Source: Bradyrhizobium sp. BR13661
GTDB taxonomy: Bacteria; Pseudomonadota; Alphaproteobacteria; Rhizobiales; Xanthobacteraceae
DNA: 64,000 nucleotides
Assembly: GCF_029892425.1 (NCBI RefSeq)
Contig: NZ_JARXWB010000036.1
Coordinates: 20,297 to 84,296 of the forward strand
Direction of reading: 5' to 3'
A program made the position numbers and the translations under genes. The notes beneath the pieces are model-generated. The model was not told the origin of the DNA and ran no database searches. It was given only the letters and a program-made list of their open reading frames with translations. Positions 9,679-18,015 of this stretch are shown one piece after another. Every line of letters begins with the position of its first letter. Within the stretch, counting starts at the first letter, position 1.

Positions 9679-10590
9679 ATGAGCGATCGCGTCCGCATCA
9701 TCGAGATGGGGCCGCGCGACGGCCTCCAGAACGAGAAGACGCCCGTGAGCGTCGAGGCCCGTATCTCCTTCATCGAGGCGCTTGTCGCGGCCGGTCTCGA
9801 TACGGTCGAGGTCGGCGCCTTCGTCTCGCCGAAGGCGATCCCGCAGATGGCGAGCTCGGATGCCGTGCTGCGCGGCGTCAGCCACGTCAAGGGTGCTGAA
9901 TTCCACGTGCTGGTACCGAACGAAAAAGGCTACGACGCGGCGCGAGCTGCCGGCGCGAAGGTGGTGTCCGTGTTCGCTGCAGTGTCCGAAGGTTTCTCGC
10001 GCGCCAACATCAATTGCACGGTCGCGGAGTCGATCGAGCGGTTCAAGCCGGTGCTGGCACGGGCCAGGGCCGACGGCGTGCCGGTGCGCGGCTATATCTC
10101 TTGCGTGCTCGGCTGTCCCTTCGACGGCGAGATCAAGCCGAAGGCGGTCGCCGATCTCGCCAGGACGCTGTGGGACCTCGGCTGCTACGAGATCTCGCTC
10201 GGCGACACCATCGGCGTCGGCACGCCTGATAAGGCCAAGGAGATGCTGCGCGCCGTGGCCGCCAACATTCCCGCCGCAAAACTGGCGATGCATTTCCACG
10301 ACACCTACGGGCAGGCGCTCGCCAATCTCTATGCCGGCCTGGAGGAGGGCGTTCGTGTGATCGATGCCGCCGCGGGTGGCCTCGGCGGTTGCCCCTATGC
10401 GCCCGGCGCCACGGGTAACGTCGCGACCGAGGACGTCGTCTACATGCTGGAAGGCATGGGCGAGAGAACTGGCGTCGACATGGACAAGCTGCTGGCCGCG
10501 ACGAACGCGATGAGCGTCGTGCTCGGCAAAGCGCCCGTGAGTCGCGTCGCGACGGCGCTGAACGCAAAGAACAAGCGGGCGAGTTCGTAG
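9679..10590 (+). CDS. liuE: Hydroxymethylglutaryl-CoA lyase
   Basis: A 303-residue TIM-barrel lyase cleaving HMG-CoA to acetyl-CoA and acetoacetate, the final step of leucine degradation. Diagnostic motifs are IIEMGPRDGLQNEKTPV near the N-terminus, GYISCVLGCPFDGEI, the metal-binding AMHFHDTYGQALANLYAGL, and the active-site loop GLGGCPYAPGATGNVATEDV with its catalytic cysteine. GGGGAGAG precedes the ATG. It is the last gene of the liu operon, followed by an inverted repeat shared with the convergent TRAP operon. No 3-methylglutaconyl-CoA hydratase (liuC) is present in the cluster. Confidence 0.95.
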   Translation: MSDRVRIIEMGPRDGLQNEKTPVSVEARISFIEALVAAGLDTVEVGAFVSPKAIPQMASSDAVLRGVSHVKGAEFHVLVPNEKGYDAARAAGAKVVSVFAAVSEGFSRANINCTVAESIERFKPVLARARADGVPVRGYISCVLGCPFDGEIKPKAVADLARTLWDLGCYEISLGDTIGVGTPDKAKEMLRAVAANIPAAKLAMHFHDTYGQALANLYAGLEEGVRVIDAAAGGLGGCPYAPGATGNVATEDVVYMLEGMGERTGVDMDKLLAATNAMSVVLGKAPVSRVATALNAKNKRASS

Positions 10591-10591
10591 C

Positions 10592-10658
10592 TACCGTAGG
10601 GTGGGTTACGCCCTGCGGTCGCGCTTTGCGCAGCCACAGGTCTAACCAACCTACGGTA
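10592..10658. terminator. Inverted repeat between convergent liuE and dctM
   Basis: TACCGTAGGGTGGGTTA at 10592-10608 is matched by an inverted partner, TAACCAACCTACGGTA, at 10643-10658, with two mismatches or gaps. The spacer also contains GC-rich short repeats. It sits between two convergent operons and can act as a bidirectional terminator. The GTAGGGTGGGTTA arm resembles widespread dispersed intergenic repeats (from memory). Confidence 0.55.
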
Positions 10659-10671
10659 ACCGTGCTTGGCT

Positions 10672-12030
10672 CTACCTGCTCCCGTCCGGCCCCATCACCA
10701 GATCCGGCAGCCAGGTCGAGATGTCAGGCACCAGACACAGCAGCAGCACGGCGCCCATCATCAGGAGCACGAAGGGCAGCGTGCCCCAGATCACTTCGCT
10801 CAAGGGAATATCAGGCGCAACGTTGCGGATGACGAAGATGTTGAGGCCGACGGGGGGATGGATCAGCCCCATCTCCATCACGATGGTCATGACCACGCCG
10901 AACCAGATGATGTCGAAATTCGCAGCGCGGAGCGGCGGCAGGATGATCGGCGCGGTCATCAGGATGATTGAGACCGGCGGCAGGAAAAAGCCGAGCACGA
11001 CGACCATGACCAGGATCGCAAACAGCAGCCCCCAGCGCGGCAGATGCATCGCAACGACGGATTCGGCTGCCGATTGCGAGATGTGCAGATAGCTCATCAC
11101 GTAGGAATAGAGCAGCGACATGCCGATGATCATCATCAGCATGGTCGATTCCCGAATCGTCGATTTCATGATCGGGCCGAGGTCTTCCGGCCGCCAGACG
11201 CCGTAGATCGCCGCGATCAGCCCCAGCGCCAGGAGGCCGCCGAGGCCGGCCGTTTCCGACGGCGTGGCAAAGCCGCCATAGAGCGCCGCCATGACGCCGG
11301 TGAGCAGCAGCACGAACGGGATCACGCGCGGCAGCACGCTGAAGCGTTCGGCGAGCGTGTACTCGTCACGGGCGAGGATGGCCGCTTCCGGACCGCCGTT
11401 CTTGTAGATCGCTTCCGCCGCGGCATATTCCTTGCGGAAGCGGAACACCGCATAGAAACCGAACAGCGTGACCAGCAGCAGGCCGGGACCGATGCCGGCG
11501 AGGAACAGGCGTCCCAGTGACTTCTCGGCGGCAACAGCAAACAGGATCATGGTGATCGAGGGCGGCAGCAGGATGCCGAGCGTGCCGCCGGCGGCGATGA
11601 TGCCGGCAGCAAAACCGCCAGAATAGCCGCGCTTGCGCATCTCGGGGATACCGGCCGAGCCGATCGCAGAGCAAGTCGCAGGCGAGGAGCCCGCCATCGC
11701 TGCGAACAGCGCGCAGGCGAACACGTTGGCGACGCCGAGGCCGCCGGGCACGCGATGCAGCCACGCATGCAGGGCCGAATAGAGATCCTGGCCGGCGCGC
11801 GATTTGCCGATGGCGGCACCCTTGAGGATGAAGAGCGGGATCGACAGCAGGGTGATCGAGGCCATCTCCTCGTAGACGTTCTGAGTCACCGTATCGAGCG
11901 AGGCCGAGGGCATGTAGATGCCCATGAACACGACTGCGACGGCGCCGAGCGCGAACGCGATCGGCATGCCCGAAAACATCACGAGCAGCGTTGCGACGCC
12001 ATAAGCGATGCCGATCCCGAAAACGCTCAT
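10672..12030 (-). CDS. dctM: TRAP transporter large permease (DctM family)
   Basis: A 452-residue integral membrane protein with about 12 hydrophobic segments, driving Na+- or H+-coupled import of an organic acid. Family signatures include GMPIAFALGAVAVVFMGIY, FAAMAGSSPATCSAIGSAGIPEM, GGTLGILLPPSITMILFAVAAE, and near the C-terminus MEMGLIHPPVGLNIFVIRNV. The first codons overlap the stop of the small permease gene by four bases (ATGA), indicating translational coupling. It is the last gene of a dctP-dctQ-dctM operon. The substrate cannot be read from sequence; proximity to liu genes is only suggestive. Confidence 0.93.
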   Translation of the reverse strand: MSVFGIGIAYGVATLLVMFSGMPIAFALGAVAVVFMGIYMPSASLDTVTQNVYEEMASITLLSIPLFILKGAAIGKSRAGQDLYSALHAWLHRVPGGLGVANVFACALFAAMAGSSPATCSAIGSAGIPEMRKRGYSGGFAAGIIAAGGTLGILLPPSITMILFAVAAEKSLGRLFLAGIGPGLLLVTLFGFYAVFRFRKEYAAAEAIYKNGGPEAAILARDEYTLAERFSVLPRVIPFVLLLTGVMAALYGGFATPSETAGLGGLLALGLIAAIYGVWRPEDLGPIMKSTIRESTMLMMIIGMSLLYSYVMSYLHISQSAAESVVAMHLPRWGLLFAILVMVVVLGFFLPPVSIILMTAPIILPPLRAANFDIIWFGVVMTIVMEMGLIHPPVGLNIFVIRNVAPDIPLSEVIWGTLPFVLLMMGAVLLLCLVPDISTWLPDLVMGPDGSR

Positions 12031-12581
12031 GAGCGCCTGGCTCCCGCGAAAGGCAGCGCCAGCTGCACGAGGATCTGGATACAGAGCAGGCTCATGCCGA
12101 CCGCCATCAGGGAATAGGGAATCGCGAGTGGCGGCGACCACATCGAATTGGAGACCTGGCCGTCGACATAGGCCTCATGTGTCAGCGTCCAGGACTTCCA
12201 GGTGAAGAACGCGCAGAACAGGAACGTCACGGCGTCGACGATCCAGAGCCTGATCCGGTTCGCAAGCGGCGACAGCAGGCCGACAAAAGCCTCGATGCCG
12301 ATATGGCCGCGGTTCTGCTGCACGTAGGCCGCGGTCATGAAGGTCGCGCCGACCAGCAGGAACACTGCGGCCTCGTCCTGCCAGTAATTGGCGGCCTTGA
12401 ACAAGGCACGGCTGAGCACGCTGTAGCTCAGGATGGCGCAGGCCGCGACCAGCGCCAGCGCTGCGAATACGACGATGATGCGGTTGAGGATGGTGAGGCC
12501 GCGATCGAGCGCTGCCGCAAGGCCGGTCCTTGCGGCAGCATTCGCCTGACCGTCACGATCAGGAAGCGGACCGTGGCTCAT
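12027..12581 (-). CDS. dctQ: TRAP transporter small permease (DctQ family)
   Basis: A 184-residue membrane protein with four hydrophobic segments, matching the DctQ/small TRAP subunit: IIVVFAALALVAACAILSYS, AAVFLLVGATFMTAAYVQQN with RGHIGIEAFV after it, a third TM, and SPPLAIPYSLMAVGMSLLC. The RGHIxIE block is typical of the family. ATG 12581 overlaps the dctP stop by four bases and the gene overlaps dctM likewise. It docks the periplasmic binding protein to the large permease. Confidence 0.92.
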   Translation of the reverse strand: MSHGPLPDRDGQANAAARTGLAAALDRGLTILNRIIVVFAALALVAACAILSYSVLSRALFKAANYWQDEAAVFLLVGATFMTAAYVQQNRGHIGIEAFVGLLSPLANRIRLWIVDAVTFLFCAFFTWKSWTLTHEAYVDGQVSNSMWSPPLAIPYSLMAVGMSLLCIQILVQLALPFAGARRS

Positions 12582-13600
12582 GCAGCGACGTCGGAGGCGA
12601 GCTTGAGCAGGTTCGCGGCGGTTGCGGTCTTGGCGCCGTAATCCTTCCACGCGGTGTCGCGGGCGATGTCGCGCCATTTGCCGACGGTCGCGGCATCCAG
12701 CACTGCGACCTTGGCGCCGGCCTTCTCGTAGACCTTGGCGACCTCGACGTCGTCGTCCTGCGCGCCCTTGCGGCCGAAGGCCTCGAGCTCTTCGCCCACA
12801 GTGAGGAGGATGTCCTGCTGGTTCTTCGGCAGCTTGTCGAAGATCGCCTTCGACATCATCAGCGGCTCGAGCATGAACCAGTAGGATGCGCCCGCGCCCG
12901 AGGTCAGCGATTTCGCGACCTCTTCGAGGCGGAACGAGATCAGACTGGTGGAGGAGGTGATGCCGGCATCGCAGGCGCCGGTCTGCATCGCGGCGTAGAT
13001 TTCGTTGGAAGGCACCGACAGTACCGAAGCGCCGGCGGTCTGCAGCACCATGTCCATCTCGCGCGAGCCGCCGCGCACCTTCATGCCCTTGGCGTCTTCA
13101 GGAGCAACGATGGCCTTGGAGCGGCTGGCGACGCCGCCGGCCTGCCATACCCAGGAGAGCAGGATAATGCCCTTGTCGGCGAGGAAGTCGGACAGCGCCT
13201 TGCCGACCGGCTCCTTCTTCCAGCGCATGCCCTGGTCGTAGGTCGTCACGAGGCCGGGCATCAGGCCGATATTGGTCTCGGGCAATTCGCCGCCGGCATA
13301 GGGCATCGGATACAGCGAGATGTCGAGCGCGCCCTTGCGCATCGCGGAGAACTGCGCGTTGGTCTTGATCAGCGAGGAGTTCGGGTAGATCTCGGCGGCG
13401 ATGTCGCCATTGCTGCGCTTGGCAATCTCGGCGGCAAACATGCGGCAGAGCCGGTCGCGGAAATCGCCCTTGTCGATGCTGCCACCCGGGAATTGGTGCG
13501 AGATCTTCAGCGTGGTCGCGGCATGCGCGGTGCCGATGCCGAAGCGGAGAATGGCGGGTGCGGCGACGGCGGTCGCGAGCAGATGGCGGCGGGTAAGCAT
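12578..13600 (-). CDS. dctP: TRAP transporter periplasmic solute-binding protein
   Basis: A 340-residue DctP-family binding protein. The N-terminus MLTRRHLLATAVAAPAILRF is a Tat-like (twin-arginine) signal peptide ending near AHAAT. The mature part starts LKISHQFPGGS and contains KGMKVRGGSREMDMVL, in which the arginine is the expected carboxylate clamp, followed by EIYAAMQTGACDAGITS, as in DctP proteins for organic acids. ATG 13600 follows AAGGGGA. It is the first gene of the TRAP operon. Ligand unknown. Confidence 0.93.
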   Translation of the reverse strand: MLTRRHLLATAVAAPAILRFGIGTAHAATTLKISHQFPGGSIDKGDFRDRLCRMFAAEIAKRSNGDIAAEIYPNSSLIKTNAQFSAMRKGALDISLYPMPYAGGELPETNIGLMPGLVTTYDQGMRWKKEPVGKALSDFLADKGIILLSWVWQAGGVASRSKAIVAPEDAKGMKVRGGSREMDMVLQTAGASVLSVPSNEIYAAMQTGACDAGITSSTSLISFRLEEVAKSLTSGAGASYWFMLEPLMMSKAIFDKLPKNQQDILLTVGEELEAFGRKGAQDDDVEVAKVYEKAGAKVAVLDAATVGKWRDIARDTAWKDYGAKTATAANLLKLASDVAA

Positions 13601-13925
13601 GACGTGATCCCCTTGGACTGTTCTTGTTGGCGCGATCGAATTTTGAGCCGGCCTGGCCCATCCTAGCCGGTCTTCCACCCGATATTCTCTAGTCTGATAG
13701 TTCGAGATCGAAGGCGGCTGCAAGTCGCGGCCTTGCTGCGCCGCACACCCGCCCGTGATCCGTTCCAGAGGTTAACGCTGCTCACATCCGGAAGGCGACG
13801 ATGAGGCGGGGACAGGTCGGTTGCGAAAAAATCTGCAAGGCAGAGTAACAAGCATAGGCAGCGATCCGTCGAGAATGGATAGCGGCATCCGTCGCTGGCC
13901 ATTTCAACTCGAAGGAAGATGAACC
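13601..13925. other. Divergent intergenic region, no gene seen
   Basis: This 325-bp gap separates divergent dctP and the MXKDX-repeat gene and must hold both promoters. No operator palindrome or unambiguous promoter could be picked. Open frames crossing it look like shadows. Confidence 0.4.
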
Positions 13926-14168
13926 ATGACCACTCGTTCCCGCATCGTGCTCGGCGTCTCGGCTGCCGCTCTCTCGCTCAGCCTGGCCTTTGCACCTGCC
14001 GCTTTCGCCCAGGACAAGATGGGCAAAGATGACGGCATGAAGAAGGACACGATGTCCAAGGACGGCATGAAGAAGGATACCATGTCCAAGGACGACGGCA
14101 TGAAGAAGGACGACCACATGTCGAAGGACGGCATGAAGAAAGACGACGGGATGATGAAGAAGAACTGA
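13926..14168 (+). CDS. Secreted pentapeptide MXKDX repeat protein
   Basis: An 80-residue protein with a clear Sec signal peptide (IVLGVSAAALSLSLAFAPAA, cleaved near AFAQ) followed by a highly charged mature part made almost wholly of M-x-K-D repeats: GMKKD, MSKDG, TMSKDD and HMSKDG in alternation. This matches the periplasmic MXKDX repeat family of unknown function. The alternating Lys/Asp with regularly spaced Met suggests metal binding or an intrinsically disordered stress protein, but this is speculation. A GAAGGAAG ribosome-binding site precedes the ATG. A strong hairpin follows. Confidence 0.85.
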   Translation: MTTRSRIVLGVSAAALSLSLAFAPAAFAQDKMGKDDGMKKDTMSKDGMKKDTMSKDDGMKKDDHMSKDGMKKDDGMMKKN

Positions 14169-14219
14169 TCTTCATCCGTCGTCTCTGTCGTGCGCCAGCG
14201 AATGCGCGCACGCGAAAAT

Positions 14220-14247
14220 CCGGGGGGCGGTCACGTGGACCGCCCCG
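14220..14247. terminator. Strong GC hairpin between convergent genes
   Basis: CCGGGGGGCGGTC and GACCGCCCCGG form a long stem around a small ACGT-centred loop. The hairpin lies between the convergent MXKDX gene and the DUF6481-like gene and can serve both. Confidence 0.65.
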
Positions 14248-14293
14248 GAAGCGTCGTCTCGGTTCAAATTCATTTGAACGTGAAGCGAATGCG

Positions 14294-14641
14294 TTACTTG
14301 CGCTTGGCCTTGCGGGCAGCGTAGCGCGCGTCGCGCTTGGCCTTCTGCTCGGCCTCGAGCTCAGCCTGCTTGGCGACCGCTTCTTCAGCTTCGCGGGCGA
14401 CCCGCGCAGCCTCCGCCGCTGCAGCCTCTTCCGCGACACGCTTCTGCTCGGCCTTTTCAGCCTCGCGGGCGGCCTTTGCCTCGGCGCGCTTGGCTGCGAG
14501 TGCCTCGCGCTCGGCACGCTTCGCCACAACCGCGGGATCGTCGTGCCCCGGCTGCGACTTGAATTTGTTCAAAAGATTCTTGCGCGCTTCCTGCGCCGCC
14601 TTCTGCCGGTCTGTGAAGCCTGGTTCCCTAAATCCACTCAC
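14294..14641 (-). CDS. DUF6481-like Ala/Lys/Glu-rich coiled-coil protein
   Basis: A 115-residue protein beginning (GTG) with SGFREPGFTDRQKAAQEARK, the opening typical of the DUF6481 family in Rhizobiales, followed by NLLNKFKSQPGHDDPAVVAKRAE and about 70 residues of uninterrupted Ala/Lys/Glu/Arg heptad-like sequence ending YAARKAKRK. The long charged helix predicts an extended coiled coil or nucleic-acid-binding helix. The frame is open further upstream to 14761, but that part is not family-like. Function unknown. Confidence 0.7.
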   Translation of the reverse strand: MSGFREPGFTDRQKAAQEARKNLLNKFKSQPGHDDPAVVAKRAEREALAAKRAEAKAAREAEKAEQKRVAEEAAAAEAARVAREAEEAVAKQAELEAEQKAKRDARYAARKAKRK

Positions 14642-14903
14642 GGGCCTTGCCTTCCTCGCTTTCAATCCTACATGGCTGACTGTTGGTACGTCGGCTGGGC
14701 ACAAGCAGGCACCACACGACGCAGAAGCGTGTACATCGCCACGCGCCGTGAAGCCACCCATAATCGCAGCCGATCAGGTCCACGAAATCGCTGACCAGCC
14801 GATCCTTCGTAGCCCGGAAAAACTGCCGAATTGTGATGTCCCTCATAAGGGCAGCCCAGCGGCGGCGCCTAGCGTCCGCCCGGATACGAGACGGAGCACG
14901 GGC

Positions 14904-15137
14904 ATGACGTTTTTCCGGCGGAGCCTGAAGGCCCTCGTAATTGCGGTCGCAATGGCGGCTGTCGCGGGAGCGGTGCTGCTGGCCGCCCGCCCACAACCGA
15001 TCGAGAGCACCGTTCTGGGGGCCGCATGGGAATGCACCCAGACCGCGTTCATTCTGACGAGCTGCGCGCCACGCACGCACGTGATTCCAGCGGTCGAGAC
15101 CTCGGGCAAGGAGGCGCTGAGGCCGTCCAGGGGTTGA
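14904..15137 (+). CDS. Small single-TM hypothetical protein
   Basis: A 77-residue protein with an N-terminal basic stretch (MTFFRRSLK) and one membrane segment (ALVIAVAMAAVAGAVLLA), then a short exported or periplasmic tail containing two cysteines (WECTQTAFILTSCAPR). A longer frame from 14337 reads through the antisense strand of the coiled-coil gene and is rejected. The two-cysteine tail recalls other small Bradyrhizobium proteins (from memory). Function unknown. Confidence 0.5.
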   Translation: MTFFRRSLKALVIAVAMAAVAGAVLLAARPQPIESTVLGAAWECTQTAFILTSCAPRTHVIPAVETSGKEALRPSRG

Positions 15138-15212
15138 TCGGCAAAGGCCGTGCAGGGATGTGACGCGACGTCGCAGAGGTGATAAAGGGCCTCGCCGAGT
15201 GACAAGGTTTCC

Positions 15213-15449
15213 ATGTCCAATCCCGAGTGCAAGCCCGAGTCAAAGCCTGATCCTGCCGCGAAGCCTAAAGCTTCACCCAAGCCGCAATCCGGTGACAACC
15301 GTCGCGGCGCGATCGCGGGGCTGATCATTGCCGCCGTGCTGCTCGCCGTCGGCGTGTGGCTTGCGCGGGACCTCACCGCCGCCAGCAAGATGCAGGATTG
15401 CCTGATGTCGGGGCGACGCAATTGCGACGTGATCGAGCCGGCGCGCTAG
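15213..15449 (+). CDS. Small single-TM hypothetical protein, Pro/Lys-rich N-terminus
   Basis: A 78-residue protein with a cytoplasmic-type N-terminus rich in Pro, Lys and Ser (CKPESKPDPAAKPKASPKPQ), one membrane segment (AIAGLIIAAVLLAVGVWLA) and a C-terminus MQDCLMSGRRNCDVIEPAR. The MQDCxMSGRRNC ending is a recurring small-protein motif in Bradyrhizobium (from memory). It shares with the gene just upstream the layout of one TM plus a paired-cysteine tail, suggesting related envelope roles. Confidence 0.6.
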   Translation: MSNPECKPESKPDPAAKPKASPKPQSGDNRRGAIAGLIIAAVLLAVGVWLARDLTAASKMQDCLMSGRRNCDVIEPAR

Positions 15450-15620
15450 ACCCGTCTCGCGGTCCGCCTGGACGAAAATTTGCCGTGATCTTAAACATTT
15501 GTAACGGGACATGGCCGGCTTCTGCAGGTCATTTGTCAGCCGGCATCAGCCAGGCACGATTGCCGTCGTCGATCGCGCCTGGACCACGGCAATTTTCTGA
15601 AAGTTGAGGGGGAGGCACCC

Positions 15621-16400
15621 ATGAGCGCGCCCAGCCGCATGAAGATCATCATTTCCGTGGTTTCGGCCGTATCGTTGCTGGCATTGTCCGCGCAGGCGCA
15701 GGACGCAGGTCCACCTAAGGGCGCCGGCCAGCCGCCGGGACAGGGTGCTGGTAGCCCGCCTCTGTCCAATCAGAACATACGCAAGGGTCCTTCTCCGCAG
15801 GCAGGGCACCCCGCGCCCCCAGCTGGCGGTCAGGCCCATATGGCTCCGGGGCCGGGTCCCGGTCCGCACGGTGCCGGCGGGCCGCCGCCCGGCCGCACTA
15901 TGGCGCGCGGTCCGGCGCCCGCGCGCGACTGGGGCGGACAGCCCTATCGCGGCAATTTTGCCTGGGACGGCGGACGCTGGCGTCACGAGGTCCATAATGG
16001 CCGTCCGGGCTGGTGGTGGGATGTCGGCGGCGTCTGGTACTATTATCCGCAGCGGATGGACGGCCCACCTGCCTATATCTCCGAGGACTATGTGGACGAT
16101 GTGCCGGTGGCCTACGCGCCGCCGGGCCCGCCGGTTGCCTATGAGCCGCCGCCTCCGCCGCCCCCCGCAGATCCCGGCGCAAGCGCGCTCGGTGGGGCCA
16201 TCGTCGGCGGTGTGCTCGGTGGTCTGATCTCCGGCAATGCCACGGGTGCGGCCGCAGGCGCGGTCATCGGCGGCGCGACCGGCGCCATCGCCGGCGCCAC
16301 GGCTGCCGCGCGTCCCGGCTACTATCTCGCCCAGGGCAATTGCTACTACCGCTATCCAAACGGCCAGTATGTGCAGGCCGATCCGCGCGCCTGTTACTGA
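15621..16400 (+). CDS. Secreted Pro/Gly-rich glycine-zipper protein
   Basis: A 259-residue exported protein. A Sec signal peptide (IIISVVSAVSLLALSAQAQD) leads to a Pro/Gly-rich disordered region, a Trp/Tyr-rich core (YRGNFAWDGGRWRHEVHNGR, then GWWWDVGGVWYYYP), a run of prolines, and a glycine-zipper hydrophobic segment (ALGGAIVGGVLGGLISG with TGAAAGAVIGGATGAIAG after it). It ends with a small aromatic domain containing GNCYYRYPNGQYVQADPRAC, a likely disulfide. GGGGAGG precedes the ATG. An outer-membrane-associated role is inferred; function unknown. Confidence 0.8.
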   Translation: MSAPSRMKIIISVVSAVSLLALSAQAQDAGPPKGAGQPPGQGAGSPPLSNQNIRKGPSPQAGHPAPPAGGQAHMAPGPGPGPHGAGGPPPGRTMARGPAPARDWGGQPYRGNFAWDGGRWRHEVHNGRPGWWWDVGGVWYYYPQRMDGPPAYISEDYVDDVPVAYAPPGPPVAYEPPPPPPPADPGASALGGAIVGGVLGGLISGNATGAAAGAVIGGATGAIAGATAAARPGYYLAQGNCYYRYPNGQYVQADPRACY

Positions 16401-16421
16401 ACCTGACGCGCAACCTAACTT

Positions 16422-16452
16422 AAATGAGGCGGGCCCGGTGCCCGCCTCATTT
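16422..16452 (+). terminator. Intrinsic terminator after glycine-zipper gene
   Basis: A perfect 13-bp stem, AAATGAGGCGGGC and GCCCGCCTCATTT, with a 5-nt loop begins 22 bp after the stop codon. The A/T-flanked GC stem fits a Rho-independent terminator. Confidence 0.85.
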
Positions 16453-16614
16453 GCATTTGCGCATCGGGGTGTGTCGTGATCAGCGGCGCTCGGACGCAGC
16501 GACGTTCTTGCGGCGACGCACAACAACTGCCCTAAATTTTAGCTGGCGCTCTTTGTCGCACCACGCATTGATCAAAGAAAAAACGAACAGGTGAGTCGCA
16601 GGGGACAGAAACAC

Positions 16615-16707
16615 ATGCTGGATGCGATCCAGATCAGCTTGGCGCTGTGGGCCATGATCGTTTGCGGAGGGGTCAAGGCAGTGCAACTGGTGCACTACCT
16701 GTTTTAG
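16615..16707 (+). CDS. Very short hydrophobic peptide (30 aa)
   Basis: A 30-codon frame encodes MLDAIQISLALWAMIVCGGV and ends KAVQLVHYLF. It is amphipathic to hydrophobic, long enough for one membrane helix, and is preceded by AGGGGAC about eight bases before the ATG. Such small frames are hard to prove; codon composition resembles neighbours and the ribosome-binding site is good. Alternatively it is a chance frame. Confidence 0.4.
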   Translation: MLDAIQISLALWAMIVCGGVKAVQLVHYLF

Positions 16708-16728
16708 CGGGGACGACCGGCGAGCTCG

Positions 16729-16890
16729 CTAGGAAACGAGCCAGTTCAGGAACGCTATCAAGGCCCAGACCAGGCCGCCGATCCAGGCCGTCATGGCCAG
16801 GATGATGGTGGCGAGAAGGGCGAGGCCAATCGCGTCCGCCTTGCGCGGCGATGCGTCCGGCTGTGCCGCACTTTCGGCCTTCTGTGTCAT
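16729..16890 (-). CDS. Small single-TM hypothetical protein (53 aa)
   Basis: From ATG 16890 the protein has a polar N-terminus (MTQKAESAAQPDASPRKADA) then a long hydrophobic segment (IGLALLATIILAMTAWIGGL followed by VWALIAFLNWLVS). It is a single-pass or hairpin inner-membrane protein of unknown role. The frame is open to 16974, but the extension is basic and looks non-coding. Confidence 0.5.
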   Translation of the reverse strand: MTQKAESAAQPDASPRKADAIGLALLATIILAMTAWIGGLVWALIAFLNWLVS

Positions 16891-17298
16891 GACTCGATCA
16901 GCCCATCTGTGGCGCGATCTTGCGTCGCGCCTGATGTTGTTTAGCGAATGCGCTGGAGTTCGGCTGTGACCCAATTCACAGATCGGACCGAACGAGAGGC
17001 GGCTTCACCGTTTTGTGCGCGCGGTATCCAAAACAGTCGCTCGGCCAGGCGGCGGAGGTCGACGTCTTTGACTACGGAAAATACGAAGTCCGGCGTGAGG
17101 GGCTTGTCGCGCCTGATCGTTGTGCCTCTGACGCAAGATCGTCTCCAAGAGGAGAGCTCGCGCAGCTTCCGGTCGCGACAAAATTCGCCGCGGTAACATC
17201 GTGCTGAAATGCGCAGGCCATTGCGACTTTCGTCCACCGCAATCATACGGACGAAATTGCCACGCACTTGTCAATATCGGCCGGCTAAAGTTGGCCTC
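16891..17298. other. Gene-free stretch, weak frames only
   Basis: About 400 bp between two small genes. A 108-codon minus-strand frame (16941-17267) and shorter plus frames are present but have no ribosome-binding site, domain or protein-like composition. No convincing feature is seen. Confidence 0.35.
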
Positions 17299-17451
17299 AT
17301 GTGTACCAAGTACGATCCACAGCATGAAGCCGAGGCCGCAATGAAGCGCGCCGCGGCGTCCGAAGGCCCCGACCGGCAACTCCTCATCGAACTGGCCCTG
17401 GCGTGGCATCAGCTCGCGCGCGATCGGCGCGACGAGGAGCGCCGGGACTGA
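17299..17451 (+). CDS. Small hypothetical protein (50 aa)
   Basis: From ATG 17299 the protein reads MCTKYDPQHEAEAAMKRAAA and continues with an amphipathic helix, QLLIELALAWHQLARDRRDE. Tiny proteins of the form 'KRAA...LLxELALAWHQLA' recur in Bradyrhizobium (from memory). Probably a short soluble helical protein. Function unknown. Confidence 0.5.
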   Translation: MCTKYDPQHEAEAAMKRAAASEGPDRQLLIELALAWHQLARDRRDEERRD

Positions 17452-17530
17452 TTGCATTCAGCCTGTGGCTGCCGTCGGCTCCGAGCCGGATCTTTGAATA
17501 TCTGCGAAGCGATTCAGGAGCTGGCCCCAA

Positions 17531-17764
17531 TCACTCGACCGCTGACGGCGGCCTCGGATGGCCGCGATGCACCGAGGCGTGGACGCCGGAGGCGAGTTGA
17601 TGCTGGGACATGCCTGCATCGGCAATCGACGCCTGCGCCATCTCGATCCGATTTGTGATTGTGCTGGAGTTGACGTCCACGACTGCGTCGAGCGCCAGAA
17701 ACGACATCGCGATGACGGCGATAACGCCGGCAATCCCCATTCTCGTCAGTTCGGCCCGCGACAT
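17531..17764 (-). CDS. Small signal-anchored hypothetical protein
   Basis: From ATG 17764 the 77-residue product begins MSRAELTRMGIAGVIAVIAM with a hydrophobic stretch through SFLALDAVV, so it is membrane-anchored or exported. The rest is polar (NSSTITNRIEMAQASIADAG). AAAGGGA lies about eight bases upstream of the ATG. No domain recognised. Confidence 0.5.
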   Translation of the reverse strand: MSRAELTRMGIAGVIAVIAMSFLALDAVVDVNSSTITNRIEMAQASIADAGMSQHQLASGVHASVHRGHPRPPSAVE

Positions 17765-17938
17765 CGAAAGTCCCTTTCGAGCGCAATTCGCTCGCCGCCG
17801 ATACATGGGGGGCGCCTGCCAAGTTCAAAGGCTGCGGCAAGGCAACCCACGCGTTCGTGAAAGACGACAGATTTGCGATGGGCAGACGCGTGAGGCGTTA
17901 ATCATGAACGCCGGCGCGAGCCGACAAGATCTGGGGAT

Positions 17939-18015
17939 TGGCGATCCCGGCAGGAATCGAACCTGCAACCCTCAGAGTAGAAATCTGATGCTCTATCCAG
18001 TTGAGCTACGGGACC
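17939..18015 (-). tRNA. tRNA-Arg (anticodon TCT)
   Basis: On the minus strand a 77-nt cloverleaf with encoded CCA can be folded. The acceptor stem is GGTCCCG with CGGGATC (one G-T pair), the D arm is GCTCAACTGGATAGAGC, the anticodon stem is TCAGA/TCTGA with loop TTTCTAC giving anticodon TCT, and the T arm contains GGTTCGATTCC. It decodes AGA arginine codons. Confidence 0.93.

Noticed and set aside
16941..17267. 108-codon minus-strand frame
   Set aside because: No ribosome-binding site, no domain and Arg-rich composition; kept as unassigned intergenic DNA.
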